Shown: one piece after another, positions 37,030-45,827 of the stretch
Numbering within the stretch: the stretch's first letter is position 1
Layout: every line of letters begins with the position of its first letter
DNA from: Hydromonas duriensis
GTDB taxonomy: Bacteria > Pseudomonadota > Gammaproteobacteria > Burkholderiales > Burkholderiaceae
DNA length: 64,000 bases
Direction: 5' to 3'
NCBI RefSeq assembly: GCF_004363775.1
Contig: NZ_SNZE01000007.1
Coordinates: 1-64,000 of the forward strand
Translations under genes and position numbers: made by a program
The notes under the pieces: generated by a model
Databases searched by the model: none
The model's input: only the letters and a program-made list of their open reading frames with translations
What the model was told of the DNA's origin: nothing

Positions 37030-38763
37030 ATGAGCATTTGGGTACTTTTTTTGCGCAGTTTGATTCGCCTGAGCGTGGTGGGCATGCTTGCTTCGGTGAA
37101 TCATGCACAGGCAAAAAGTGATGATTGGTATCTGGCGACCATGAATCGTTTCGGCGGAATGACTTGGCTGGATACGGGGGCACATCAGCCGATGACTAAA
37201 GCACCGTTGGGCAGCGCGTGGAAATTGTTTGTTTATGCCTATATCACTGGTAATAATTTGCCTGAAAATCCCTATACCTGTCATATAGGACAAGCGGCGC
37301 AAGCCGATGATGAGTACTGCTGCATGGTGACCGAACGCATTGAACGGGATGTCGCTTTGGCGCGTTCGTGTGGTCCTTATTTTGAACCATCTCGTTTGGG
37401 TATCACCTCGTCTGATTGGCAAAACTACTGGAAAAAACACGCGCCACAGGTGACTTGGCTTCACCAACTGCGCAATCTGTCACCTCAAACCGAATTACCC
37501 GTTGAACAAATTTTGACGGCTATGAATCAAATACCACAACAAAGTATGATTCGTAGTCGTGAAGCACTCATGCAGCGGCTTTTGCAACCGACGTGGGGCG
37601 ATGTGCTGAGTAACTTGGGCACAGGCTACCGCTTCAAGACATTCACATGGCATCATCCGAATATATTGGGTGCGTATTTCGGTGGAGCAGTAGGGTGGTT
37701 GGCCGATGGCAGCAGTTTTTGGGTGGGTGGTATGGGTGGTAGCCATACCGTGTTAGAACAGCATGCGATGCAAATCACACGGTTGCTGTCGCCTGCGACG
37801 CAGAATGTGGATGAAGGTTGTGTTATGGTTGACTATTTCACTCGTTATCCGATTTCTCAAGTGCTCGTCTCTGGAACGGGTCAAGTCGCGCAAGCGGGTG
37901 TTTTACGTGGACAATTTGTTGTCAAGTTTGTTAACGGTCAGCAGCTCTCAGTACGCTCGGCAGGTGAGTTACATTTACTGCGTAGTGGCCTAATATGGCG
38001 AATAGTGGGTCAACTAGGTACGGAGGAGTATGTAGCTCGTGTAGTCGATAGAGAAGGCGATGCCACACAAACTCAAGCCGCTCGAGCCTTGGCGATTGCG
38101 GCACGTAGCTATTTGAAAAATAATGGACATTATCATCAAATGTGCTGGCACATAGATGATGACAGTCGTTTTCAACGGGTCTCGCCTAATCCTGCATCAA
38201 AAGCCGCTCGAGAGGTCGCAGCCTACACCGAGGGTTTAACATTGACGGGCAGTCCGATTTTTTATCATCAGAATCAATCGGCGGACAACACATTGAATTG
38301 GCAGTTGGCGGTGCAAAATTCAGTGCGTGGTATCAATTTTATTACCCAATTACGTGAAGCGTACCCGAAAGCCAGTTGGGAAATCAGTCCCTTGCAACAG
38401 CAATGTGCAGAACTTGAATCGGCTCAAAACTATCTCAATCAGACATTGCCCCAAGTACGACGAATATTGGCAGGTACAAAAGGTTTGGAACATGTAGATA
38501 ATTTACAAATTTGTCGATTAGACTATGGTAATCCATATGCCGATGCAACCAGCCACCGTATTTATTTACGCGATTGGCGAGGGGTTCAGGACAAAACCAC
38601 ACTCTGGCATGAATATCTACATTTGGCTTTGCGCTATCATCCAAGTGGTCAAGATGAGAATACGGTTGAGCAAATGGCGACAGACCTGATGAAAAAGTTA
38701 TCAATAGCCTCCTACATTAACCAATCCCACAACCAGAAAAAAATCGTGCGGCGTGCTCAATAA
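37030..38763 (+). CDS. yfaQ: DUF2300 protein with PBP-like, SpoIID-like and HExxH segments (YfaQ)
   Basis: A 577-residue exported protein. Signal peptide at about 1-28. Residues 59-70 contain SAWK (Ser62-Lys65), like the SxxK of penicillin-binding enzymes; SCG at 113-115 and KTF at 203-205, followed by GWLADGSSFWVGG, sit where SxN and KTG motifs occur. Residues 332-362, EEYVARVV..E..ALAIAARSYL, match SpoIID amidase-stimulating/transglycosylase-like domains. HEYLH at 527-531 is a zinc-peptidase motif. The ATG at 37030 follows the yfaS stop by 2 bases; the TTG at 37012 is less likely. Confidence 0.85.
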   Translation: MSIWVLFLRSLIRLSVVGMLASVNHAQAKSDDWYLATMNRFGGMTWLDTGAHQPMTKAPLGSAWKLFVYAYITGNNLPENPYTCHIGQAAQADDEYCCMVTERIERDVALARSCGPYFEPSRLGITSSDWQNYWKKHAPQVTWLHQLRNLSPQTELPVEQILTAMNQIPQQSMIRSREALMQRLLQPTWGDVLSNLGTGYRFKTFTWHHPNILGAYFGGAVGWLADGSSFWVGGMGGSHTVLEQHAMQITRLLSPATQNVDEGCVMVDYFTRYPISQVLVSGTGQVAQAGVLRGQFVVKFVNGQQLSVRSAGELHLLRSGLIWRIVGQLGTEEYVARVVDREGDATQTQAARALAIAARSYLKNNGHYHQMCWHIDDDSRFQRVSPNPASKAAREVAAYTEGLTLTGSPIFYHQNQSADNTLNWQLAVQNSVRGINFITQLREAYPKASWEISPLQQQCAELESAQNYLNQTLPQVRRILAGTKGLEHVDNLQICRLDYGNPYADATSHRIYLRDWRGVQDKTTLWHEYLHLALRYHPSGQDENTVEQMATDLMKKLSIASYINQSHNQKKIVRRAQ

Positions 38764-38793
38764 GTCACGTCAAATATTACTGAGAGAAAATAC

Positions 38794-39573
38794 ATGCAAC
38801 GAATCCAGTTTCACTTTATCAGCAAATTACTGCTTGCCTTGATTCCCATGAGCGCCATTATCTTGTCAGCCCATGCACAGAATTCCACACGTCCCTTAGG
38901 TGGTTGGCGCTATCAGGACACCAACACAGCTGATTTTAAACAGGACACCCATTACCCAGCCAGTCGCACCAACAGTGGAGGGAAGCCAGTGAGTAGCCTT
39001 ATCATGGGCAAAATCAATGCCAACCCCAAAGACCGACGACCCAAAAAACTTATCGTCAATGGTGCGAGTATGCCACTGGATGTCAACGAAGCTGGTCAAT
39101 ACGCACGTCCCTATGCTTTTGGCTCAGGCAGTAACAGTGTTGAGATTCGCGATACGAATGGCAAGGTGATTTCTCGCCGTCAATTTTATGAGGCTAATGC
39201 GGGCAAAACCCCCGTTAAACTTCGGATTATCTTGTCATGGGATTCAAACAACACCGATGTTGATTTGCACGTCATCACTCCGAAAGGTGAGCACGCGTGG
39301 TATGGTCAGCAAACTTTGAAAAGTGGTGGAGGGATTGATATTGATGCTACCGATGGCTACGGTCCTGAAATTTTTGCCACGCCGAATCCAGCAGCGGGTT
39401 TGTATCAAATATATGTGAATTACTATGGTGGCAACAGCGACAAACAAATCATCACCAATGCACGCATCATCGTAATTCGAGATGAAAATACCCCCAAAGA
39501 AGCGCAGCAAATTTTCAACGTACCTCTCAGACGTGCGGGTGAATTGATGCTCGCTAAGGCATTTTTGTATTAA
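38794..39573 (+). CDS. yfaP: DUF2135 exported protein (YfaP)
   Basis: A 259-residue periplasmic protein, last of the five-gene core. Signal peptide at about 1-28 (ending AHAQ). The DUF2135 domain is at about 148-235: LRIILSWDSNNTDVDLHVITP and GLYQIYVNYYGG are its signature, with an acidic DIDATDGYG between them. E. coli YfaP and the last gene of the Pseudomonas mag operon are equivalents; the latter is reported in the macroglobulin complex. Ribosome site GAGAG. Confidence 0.87.
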   Translation: MQRIQFHFISKLLLALIPMSAIILSAHAQNSTRPLGGWRYQDTNTADFKQDTHYPASRTNSGGKPVSSLIMGKINANPKDRRPKKLIVNGASMPLDVNEAGQYARPYAFGSGSNSVEIRDTNGKVISRRQFYEANAGKTPVKLRIILSWDSNNTDVDLHVITPKGEHAWYGQQTLKSGGGIDIDATDGYGPEIFATPNPAAGLYQIYVNYYGGNSDKQIITNARIIVIRDENTPKEAQQIFNVPLRRAGELMLAKAFLY

Positions 39574-39831
39574 GTGGAGTTTCCGTAGAAAACGCATACG
39601 GACTTCCCACGACTTGCAAGTGAAAGAGTATTATTTTTAAAGGTTTGGTCGGTGGCTGCTTTATTGGCGTGCTCTTATCCATGGCAATTTTGTCGGGTCT
39701 GTCATTCATCTGATATTCGGTATCGCTCGTAAGGCAACAGAACCGATAAAACCAAGGATTTGATGCCAAATCTCTAAATTTTTTTGGTAAAATGCGCTCT
39801 TTATTTATACCATGAATCAATTGGAGCTTAT

Positions 39832-40401
39832 ATGAAGCAATGCCCACAGTGCCAACAGCAATATGCCGATAATCAAAATTTTTGCGCAAACGATGGTAGC
39901 CCACTGAATAAAGTAGAAGCCATATCGCCAGCACCAGCATCACCTCAAACGGCTCAGGCCACACCACAAAAACCGATTGTTTTGTATGTGATTCTTGCCT
40001 TGCTAATTGGTGCGATAGCCGCTGGTGGCTTTATGTGGTTTAATCAAAATTCGGTATCAAACGCCGTTGCAGCAAAAGAGAAAGAAATGCAAACAAAAGT
40101 AGAACAAACCCAAAAGGCGCAAGAAAAGAAGGACGCTGAGAAACAAACAGCTGGCGTGGTCAAAAAATCAAGTAGTGCGGGAACAAAAGGCGAGTTGGCT
40201 TTGGTCAATGCACCACCGAGCAACGTCCGTGAATCTGCCAATGGTCCAGTCTTATGCACACTTACGAAAAAAGCCTCTATCAACACATTCGGTGTCGCCG
40301 AAGTTTCCTACAACAAAGTTGAAGATATGGACGTTGAGTGGTATTACACCGATGCATGTGGAAAAATGGGGGTTATTGCTGCCACTCAGTTAACTTTCTA
40401 A
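39832..40401 (+). CDS. Zinc-ribbon membrane protein with an SH3-like C-terminus
   Basis: A 189-residue protein. The N-terminal zinc ribbon CPQCQQQYADNQNFCANDG (residues 4-22) lies in the cytoplasm. A membrane helix follows (about 47-66, VLYVILALLIGAIAAGGFMWF), then a Lys/Glu/Gln-rich coiled coil, and a C-terminal SH3b-like domain (PPSNVRESANGPVLCTL...). The start at 39832 has GGAG upstream; the longer frame from 39784 does not. It lies 258 bp behind yfaP and may or may not belong to that operon. Function unknown. Confidence 0.75.
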   Translation: MKQCPQCQQQYADNQNFCANDGSPLNKVEAISPAPASPQTAQATPQKPIVLYVILALLIGAIAAGGFMWFNQNSVSNAVAAKEKEMQTKVEQTQKAQEKKDAEKQTAGVVKKSSSAGTKGELALVNAPPSNVRESANGPVLCTLTKKASINTFGVAEVSYNKVEDMDVEWYYTDACGKMGVIAATQLTF

Positions 40402-40423
40402 GTATTAGCGAACATCTAAACGA

Positions 40424-40450
40424 AAAGCCCAGCATTTTGCTGGGCTTTAT
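40424..40450 (+). terminator. Terminator after the zinc-ribbon gene
   Basis: Stem AAAGCCCAGCA / TGCTGGGCTTT with a 3-base loop. Confidence 0.85.
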
Positions 40451-40512
40451 ACTATAGACAAACTCCTGCATTTTGTAGAGATGTGCTCTGAAGAACTGAA
40501 CATAATTTATAA

Positions 40513-40779
40513 ATGACAAAGTTTACTTCAACTGTCAGTCAAGTGGCACAAAGGAGTAACAGCACATGCCCCGTAGAAGCCGCCGTAATCGCTCAAACCG
40601 ATATTTCGGATTATTTCCAGTGGTACGATTCTGAGCGTGAGCATTCAAGCTTGAATGAGCAAACGCCTGATGAATTGTATTTTAAAACCATCAAAGCTTT
40701 AAATATTGTATTGAGTTATTGGAGTCATCCGTGTAGTCCAAACAAAACCCCCGCTGATAGAGCGGGGGTTTTGATGTGA
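40513..40779 (+). pseudogene. IS3-family transposase (OrfB) C-terminal fragment
   Basis: Residues encoded at about 40600-40695, DYFQWYDSEREHSSLNEQTP, match the rve integrase C-terminal end of IS3-group transposases (typically YN..R.HSaL...TP). No catalytic DDE core, no OrfA and no terminal repeats are visible, and the frame runs into the mdh terminator. It is the remnant of an insertion sequence at the right border of the yfa/mag block. Confidence 0.72.
40744..40772. terminator. Terminator after mdh
   Basis: A 12-bp stem AAAACCCCCGCT / AGCGGGGGTTTT with a 5-base loop, 27 bases past the mdh stop codon on the minus strand. Confidence 0.88.
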
Positions 40780-40798
40780 ACGGGCGATATGAAACGTA

Positions 40799-41782
40799 TT
40801 AAGCGAGCAAGTGCGCAATACCCGCTTTCTCTTCTTCGAGTTCAGCCAAAGTTGCATCCATTTTTGAGCGAGAGAACTCGTCAATTTCTAAACCATTCAC
40901 GAGTGTATATTTTCCATTTTCGCAGGTTACTGGCATGCCGTATAAGGTGTCGGCTGGAATGCCGTATTCGCCGTTTGAAGGAATACCCATGGTGACCCAT
41001 TTACCATTTGTACCGAGCACCCAATCGTGAATGTGGTCAATCGCAGCATTAGCGGCTGATGCGGCAGAAGATAAACCACGTGCTTCAATAATTGCTGCAC
41101 CGCGCTTGCCTACGGTAGGGATGAACGTATCACGAGTCCAAGTTTGGTCATTAATCAATGCGTCAACAGATTCGCCAGCAATGGTCGCAAAACGCGTGTC
41201 TGGGTACATTGTTGGACTGTGATTGCCCCATACAACCAGTTTTTCAATAGCGTCAATTGCTTTACCTGTTTTTGCTGCGATTTGAGATAAGGCACGGTTG
41301 TGGTCGAGGCGGAGCATTGCCGTGAAGTTTTCACGAGGCAAGTCTGGGGCTGATTTCATCGCGATGTACGCATTGGTATTGGCAGGGTTGCCTACAACCA
41401 ATACTTTAACGTTGCGGCTGGCATGGTCATTCAATGCTTTACCTTGGACAGTGAAAATTGCGCCATTGGCTTCGAGTAAATCTTTGCGTTCCATGCCTTT
41501 TGAGCGTGGACGCGCGCCAACTAAAATCGCAATGTCTGCATCTTTGAATGCGACATTTGGGTCGTCAGACACGACAACACCTGCTAATAATGGGAATGCG
41601 CAATCTTCAAGCTCCATTACGACACCATTAACAGCAGGTAATGCGGGTGTGATGTCGAGAAGTTGCAAAATCACAGGCTGGTCTTTACCAAGCATGTCAC
41701 CGTTGGCAATGCGGAACAACAATGAGTAACAGATTTGACCTGCGGCACCAGTGACCGCAACGCGCATGGGGGCTTTTGTCAT
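40799..41782 (-). CDS. mdh: Malate dehydrogenase (NAD)
   Basis: TCA-cycle enzyme that interconverts malate and oxaloacetate. The 327 residues are full length from the ATG at 41782, which has AAAAAGG upstream; the frame to 41944 is an artefact. NAD-binding [15 protein letters not shown] at about 7-21, substrate Arg in [14 protein letters not shown], and catalytic His in [13 protein letters not shown]. Divergent from the gntR-sdh cluster, as in Burkholderiales. Confidence 0.97.
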   Translation of the reverse strand: MTKAPMRVAVTGAAGQICYSLLFRIANGDMLGKDQPVILQLLDITPALPAVNGVVMELEDCAFPLLAGVVVSDDPNVAFKDADIAILVGARPRSKGMERKDLLEANGAIFTVQGKALNDHASRNVKVLVVGNPANTNAYIAMKSAPDLPRENFTAMLRLDHNRALSQIAAKTGKAIDAIEKLVVWGNHSPTMYPDTRFATIAGESVDALINDQTWTRDTFIPTVGKRGAAIIEARGLSSAASAANAAIDHIHDWVLGTNGKWVTMGIPSNGEYGIPADTLYGMPVTCENGKYTLVNGLEIDEFSRSKMDATLAELEEEKAGIAHLLA

Positions 41783-42084
41783 GATAAACACCTTTTTAAG
41801 AGTTAAGAAAACGGTTGAATATGAATAAATTAAACGTGGCATTGTAACGCAGCTTGTCGCAATTGCAGGTGTGTTTTGCAAATTTGCGCACAGCAACATA
41901 ATCAATGCCGAAAGTGTAAACAAGCCGCTATGATGTGTCAACACTCTAATGTCTTATAGAAGATGCAAGAGTGTTGGACAGTATTTTTGTTTTACGGCAT
42001 AATGCCGTCAAATTGATGACTTGTTGTGTCAATTCGCAGGGAGACATTAAAAAATTATCAAATGTGAAAGATTGGAATACTTAT
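41783..42084. other. Divergent intergenic region between mdh and gntR
   Basis: About 300 bp with the divergent promoters of two TCA-linked units. An in-frame extension of gntR to 41971 is possible but has no better ribosome site. No clear operator is visible. Confidence 0.5.
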
Positions 42085-42834
42085 ATGGCAGAACAAAATT
42101 TAGGGGCAGTGGACACCTCGCCCGTGTTCAGCCCTTTGTACCAACAAATTAAAGCCCTACTCTTGCACAGCTTAGAGCAAGGCGAATGGAATGCGGGTGA
42201 GATGATTCCGTCAGAAATTGAACTGGCTGCGCGTTATAAGGTGAGTCAAGGCACCGTTCGTAAGGCTGTGGATGAGTTGGCCGCTGAAAATTTGCTCGTG
42301 CGTCGTCAAGGACGCGGCACTTTTGTCGCTACCCACCAAGAAGCAAAGGTGCGCTTTAGGTTCTTGAGCATGAATGCTGACTCGGGTGAGGAGGTCAAAA
42401 CCAATTCTAATATCGTCAGTGTTGAGCGCATCACACCTCCTGAAGACGTGCGAATGAATTTGGGTTTGACGAAAAAAGATTTGGCTGTGAAAATTACACG
42501 TTTACTGTCGTTCAATAATAAGCCCGCAGTCTTTGAACAAATTTGGCTCTCGCCTCATATTTTTAATAATGTCACGCAAGAGCAAATGATGAATTACAAA
42601 GGAACACTGTACGGTTGGTTCGAAGCAGAATATAATGTGCGGATGATTCGGGCAGTGGAAAAGCTGCGCGCGGTCATGGGTGATGCGCAAGTCACTGAAT
42701 CTTTGGAAGTTTCTGCTGATGAGCCGTTGTTGTTTATCGAACGTTTGTCGTACAGCTATGCTGATAAATTGGTTGAAGTGCGCCACGGTTGGTATCTGAC
42801 GACTGCGTATCACTACAAAAATGAGTTGATTTAA
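42085..42834 (+). CDS. GntR-family regulator (HutC/UTRA type) next to sdh
   Basis: A 249-residue regulator. The N-terminal winged helix has MIPSEIELAARYKVSQGTVRKAVDELAAENLLVRRQGRGTF-type sequence at about 37-77; the C-terminal UTRA ligand-binding domain ends YHYKNELI. The ATG at 42085 begins MAEQNLGA; the frame to 41971 is probably not translated. Its place between mdh and sdhC suggests that it controls succinate dehydrogenase. The effector is unknown. Confidence 0.88.
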   Translation: MAEQNLGAVDTSPVFSPLYQQIKALLLHSLEQGEWNAGEMIPSEIELAARYKVSQGTVRKAVDELAAENLLVRRQGRGTFVATHQEAKVRFRFLSMNADSGEEVKTNSNIVSVERITPPEDVRMNLGLTKKDLAVKITRLLSFNNKPAVFEQIWLSPHIFNNVTQEQMMNYKGTLYGWFEAEYNVRMIRAVEKLRAVMGDAQVTESLEVSADEPLLFIERLSYSYADKLVEVRHGWYLTTAYHYKNELI

Positions 42835-42861
42835 TAGGTATGACCAACAGGTCATACAACT

Positions 42862-42886
42862 AAAACGCTAGTTAATAGCGTTTTTA
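42862..42886 (+). terminator. Terminator after gntR
   Basis: Stem AAAACGCT / AGCGTTTT with a 7-base loop and a further T. It separates gntR from sdhCDAB. Confidence 0.82.
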
Positions 42887-43046
42887 TTTGCAAAAATGTT
42901 CTCTTAGCTGGGATGATAGATTTAAATGCGCCCAGATGTTGAATGTTTTTTTATGAATATATTGAAAAATAAAGAAATTATCTTTGATGAGGCTAGGCAC
43001 TTACATAGAGTCGATTTTTCTGTTTTTTAAGTCAGCTGTTAGTAAT

Positions 43047-43087
43047 TTGACAGTACTAAGATAACCAATAGTAAAATTGGCTTAGTA
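43047..43087 (+). promoter_or_regulatory. sdh promoter overlapped by a nested dyad
   Basis: TTGACA (43047-43052) with a weak TAGTAA -10 box 16 bases on (43069-43074). Across it lies a nested palindrome: TACTAAG (43054-43060), CCAAT (43065-43069), then ATTGG (43076-43080) and CTTAGTA (43081-43087). A candidate operator for the adjacent GntR regulator. Confidence 0.55.
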
Positions 43088-43120
43088 TCAATGGTTTTTA
43101 ATTAATGTGAGGTTAGTATT

Positions 43121-43534
43121 ATGGGTCAGACGCCACAAACACCAAAGCGGCCAGAGTTTCGCAATATTGGCATTGCCGATATTAGAAATTATCGCTTGCC
43201 CGCTGCGGGTATCGTTTCTATTTTGCATCGCATCAGTGGTTTATCGCTGTTTTTAGCGTTGCCGCTTTTGTTCGCACTGATTGCTGCAAGTTTTGGCACG
43301 AAAGAAAAATTTGATGTCATGGCTGCTTGTCTAGCCCATCCTTTAGTTAAAGTGGTGATGCTTGGTTTGATTTGGGCCATTCTTCACCATGCGTGTGCGG
43401 GTGTGCGTTACCTGATGATGGATTTGCACATCAAGGTCAACAAAGAAAGCGGTCGTGCAACGGCCAACGCGGTTTTAGTGATTAGCTTGGTGTTGACGGC
43501 AGTTGTCGGCGCCCGTTTGTTTAATTTATTTTAA
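43121..43534 (+). CDS. sdhC: Succinate dehydrogenase cytochrome b556 subunit
   Basis: Membrane anchor and haem b ligand of complex II, 137 residues with three membrane helices. SILHRISGLSLF is at about 29-40 (quinone-site Ser/Arg), and the haem-ligand His lies in WAILHHACAGVRYLMMD near 85-100. GAGG ribosome site. First gene of sdhCDAB. Confidence 0.95.
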   Translation: MGQTPQTPKRPEFRNIGIADIRNYRLPAAGIVSILHRISGLSLFLALPLLFALIAASFGTKEKFDVMAACLAHPLVKVVMLGLIWAILHHACAGVRYLMMDLHIKVNKESGRATANAVLVISLVLTAVVGARLFNLF

Positions 43535-43546
43535 GAGGGGTTCCCA

Positions 43547-43906
43547 ATGAAAAATGTAAAAGTAGGAACTGCTCGCGTCACCTCAGGTGCACATTATGGC
43601 TGGAAAGATTGGTTGGCTCAGCGCATCACGGGTGCGCTTGTGTTGTTGTTTGTGATTGCCGTTTTGGTTCAGTTTTTGATTGCACCGACTACATTTGAGG
43701 CATGGCATGCGTTCATGACTTGTGCGCCAATGAAAATTTTGACTTTCTTTACTTTATTGGCGGTTTGCTACCATGCTTGGATAGGCGTCCGTGATATTTG
43801 GATGGATTACATTAAAAATGTAGGGCTGCGTTTAACCCTGCATGTTTTCACGATTTTATGGTTACTTGGTTGCGCCGCTTATGGTGTTTCAGCCTTGTGG
43901 AAATAA
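43547..43906 (+). CDS. sdhD: Succinate dehydrogenase hydrophobic membrane anchor subunit
   Basis: The second membrane anchor of complex II, 119 residues with three helices. WLAQRITGALVLLFVIAV opens the first helix, and CYHAWIGVRDIWMDYIK holds the family His and the quinone-site Asp/Tyr region. 12 bp behind sdhC with a GAGGGG ribosome site. Confidence 0.94.
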   Translation: MKNVKVGTARVTSGAHYGWKDWLAQRITGALVLLFVIAVLVQFLIAPTTFEAWHAFMTCAPMKILTFFTLLAVCYHAWIGVRDIWMDYIKNVGLRLTLHVFTILWLLGCAAYGVSALWK

Positions 43907-43923
43907 GGAATTAAGGACATAAC

Positions 43924-45735
43924 ATGGCGATTTTAACGAAAAAATTTGATGTGGTTGTGGTCGGTGCAGGTGGTTCAGGCTTACGTGCAGCGTTACAACT
44001 TTCTGAAGCAGGTTTGTCTGTAGCGGTCTTGTCGAAAGTATTTCCAACACGCTCACATACCGTAGCCGCGCAGGGTGGTATTGGCGCATCTTTGGGCAAT
44101 ATGTCTGAAGATAATTGGCACTATCATTTTTATGATACGGTCAAAGGTTCGGACTGGCTGGGCGACCAAGACGCGATTGAGTTTATGTGCCGCGAAGCCC
44201 CTAAAGTCGTATACGAGTTAGAGCACTTTGGTATGCCGTTTGACCGTAATCCAGATGGCACGATTTATCAGCGTCCATTCGGTGGGCACTCTGCAAATTA
44301 TGGTGAAAAGCCTGTGCCACGCGCTTGCGCGGCCGCCGACCGTACTGGTCACGCTTTGCTGCACACCTTGTATCAGCGCAATGTGCGCGCCAATACGCAG
44401 TTTTTTGTCGAATGGATGGCTTTGGATTTGATTCGTGACGCTGATGGTGACGTGTTGGGTGTGACTGCACTTGAAATGGAAACAGGCGAAGTGATGAACC
44501 TGCAAGCGAAAATCACCCTGTTCGCAACGGGTGGGGCAGGGCGTATATTCCAAGCGTCAACCAATGCTTTTATCAACACAGGCGATGGTTTGGGTATGGC
44601 GGCGCGCGCGGGTATTCCGCTTGAAGATATGGAGTTTTGGCAATTCCATCCAACAGGCGTGGCTGGTGCAGGCGTTTTGATTACAGAAGGCGTGCGTGGT
44701 GAAGGTGGTATTTTGCGCAATTGCAATGGCGAGCGCTTCATGGAACGTTATGCGCCGACCCTGAAAGACTTGGCACCGCGTGACTTTGTGTCGCGTTCAA
44801 TGGATCAAGAAATCAAAGAAGGGCGCGGTTGCGGTCCGAACAAAGACCACGTGATGCTCGATGTGACCCACATCGGTAAAGAAACCATCATGAAACGTCT
44901 GCCGTCGATTTTTGAAATTGCCAAGAAGTTCGCCAATGTTGATGCGTCTAAAGAAATGATTCCCGTCGTGCCGACGATTCACTACCAGATGGGCGGTATC
45001 CCAACCAACATCAACGGTCAAGTGGTTGTGCCAAATGATTTGAATGATGGCATGAACAGTGGTAACAAAGTGGTCAATGGCTTTTATGCAGTCGGTGAAT
45101 GCTCATGCGTATCCGTACACGGCGCAAACCGTTTAGGCACGAACTCTTTGCTGGACTTAGTTGTATTCGGTCGAGCAGCGGGTAATCATATCGTTGAATC
45201 CATCAAAAGAATGCCAGCGGATCATAAAGATTTGCCAAAAGATGCGGCAGATAAAACTTTGGCTCGTTTGGCACGTTTCCAAAATTCAACTTCTGGTGAA
45301 AATGCTCAAGACGTCGCCGATGCGATTCGCTCCACGATGCAAAAACATGCTGCTGTATTCCGCACGCAAGACACTTTGAATGCGGGCGTTGTAGAGATTA
45401 TGAAGGTGGCAGAGCAAGTTAAGAACATTCATGTTAAAGACAAATCAAAAGTATTTAACACTGCGCTTGTTGAAGCACTTGAGGTGGATAACTTGATTGA
45501 AGTGGCGAAAGCGACCATGTTCTCAGCCGCGGCTCGTACGGAGTGTCGTGGTGCGCATGCCGTTTATGATTACGAACACGGTGCGGATCATCCTGAGTTT
45601 CCGCTGGGCCGTAATGATAAAGAATGGATGAAGCACACGTTATGGTATGCCGATGGCAACCGTTTGGATTATAAACCTGTGGTGACTAAACCGTTGACGG
45701 TGGATACGGTTCCACCTAAGCCACGGACGTTCTAA
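43924..45735 (+). CDS. sdhA: Succinate dehydrogenase flavoprotein subunit
   Basis: Catalytic subunit, 603 residues, with covalent FAD. FAD-binding VVVGAGGSGLRAALQLSEAG at about 12-31; the flavinylated His lies in RSHTVAAQGG near 45; substrate loop GHSANYGEKPVPRA; active-site Arg in ERYAPTLKDLAPRDFVSR. Ends KPRTF. Oxidises succinate to fumarate and passes electrons to SdhB. Confidence 0.98.
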   Translation: MAILTKKFDVVVVGAGGSGLRAALQLSEAGLSVAVLSKVFPTRSHTVAAQGGIGASLGNMSEDNWHYHFYDTVKGSDWLGDQDAIEFMCREAPKVVYELEHFGMPFDRNPDGTIYQRPFGGHSANYGEKPVPRACAAADRTGHALLHTLYQRNVRANTQFFVEWMALDLIRDADGDVLGVTALEMETGEVMNLQAKITLFATGGAGRIFQASTNAFINTGDGLGMAARAGIPLEDMEFWQFHPTGVAGAGVLITEGVRGEGGILRNCNGERFMERYAPTLKDLAPRDFVSRSMDQEIKEGRGCGPNKDHVMLDVTHIGKETIMKRLPSIFEIAKKFANVDASKEMIPVVPTIHYQMGGIPTNINGQVVVPNDLNDGMNSGNKVVNGFYAVGECSCVSVHGANRLGTNSLLDLVVFGRAAGNHIVESIKRMPADHKDLPKDAADKTLARLARFQNSTSGENAQDVADAIRSTMQKHAAVFRTQDTLNAGVVEIMKVAEQVKNIHVKDKSKVFNTALVEALEVDNLIEVAKATMFSAAARTECRGAHAVYDYEHGADHPEFPLGRNDKEWMKHTLWYADGNRLDYKPVVTKPLTVDTVPPKPRTF

Positions 45736-45750
45736 AGCATCAAGAAAACG

Positions 45751-45809
45751 TAGGGTGAGCCGTGCTCACCTTGGCTAATCCTGAATGGTGGTGGGCGATG
45801 CCCATCCTA
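45751..45809. repeat. REP-like pair of inverted hairpins between sdhA and sdhB
   Basis: Two short hairpins face each other: GGTGAGC-CGT-GCTCACC (45754-45770) and GGTGGGC-GAT-GCCCATC (45790-45806, one G-U pair). They are flanked by TAGG (left) and CCTA (right). This looks like a BIME made of two REP units. It lies inside the operon, where it may block 3' exonucleases or tune sdhA against sdhB. Confidence 0.7.
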
Positions 45810-45827
45810 GAAAATCAAGAGAAACTC

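Noticed and set aside
40513-40779. An intact insertion sequence at the right border of the yfa/mag block
   Set aside because: Only the C-terminal end of an IS3-type OrfB is present; no DDE core, OrfA or terminal repeats could be found.
40799-41944. Longer mdh reading frame starting at 41944
   Set aside because: The extra 54 residues are unlike any MDH; AAAAAGG before the ATG at 41782 and the standard 327-residue length decide for the shorter form.
45762-45827. N-terminal extension of sdhB
   Set aside because: It translates the REP-like hairpins (WWWAMP) and has no counterpart in SdhB; the ATG at 45828 gives the normal start.
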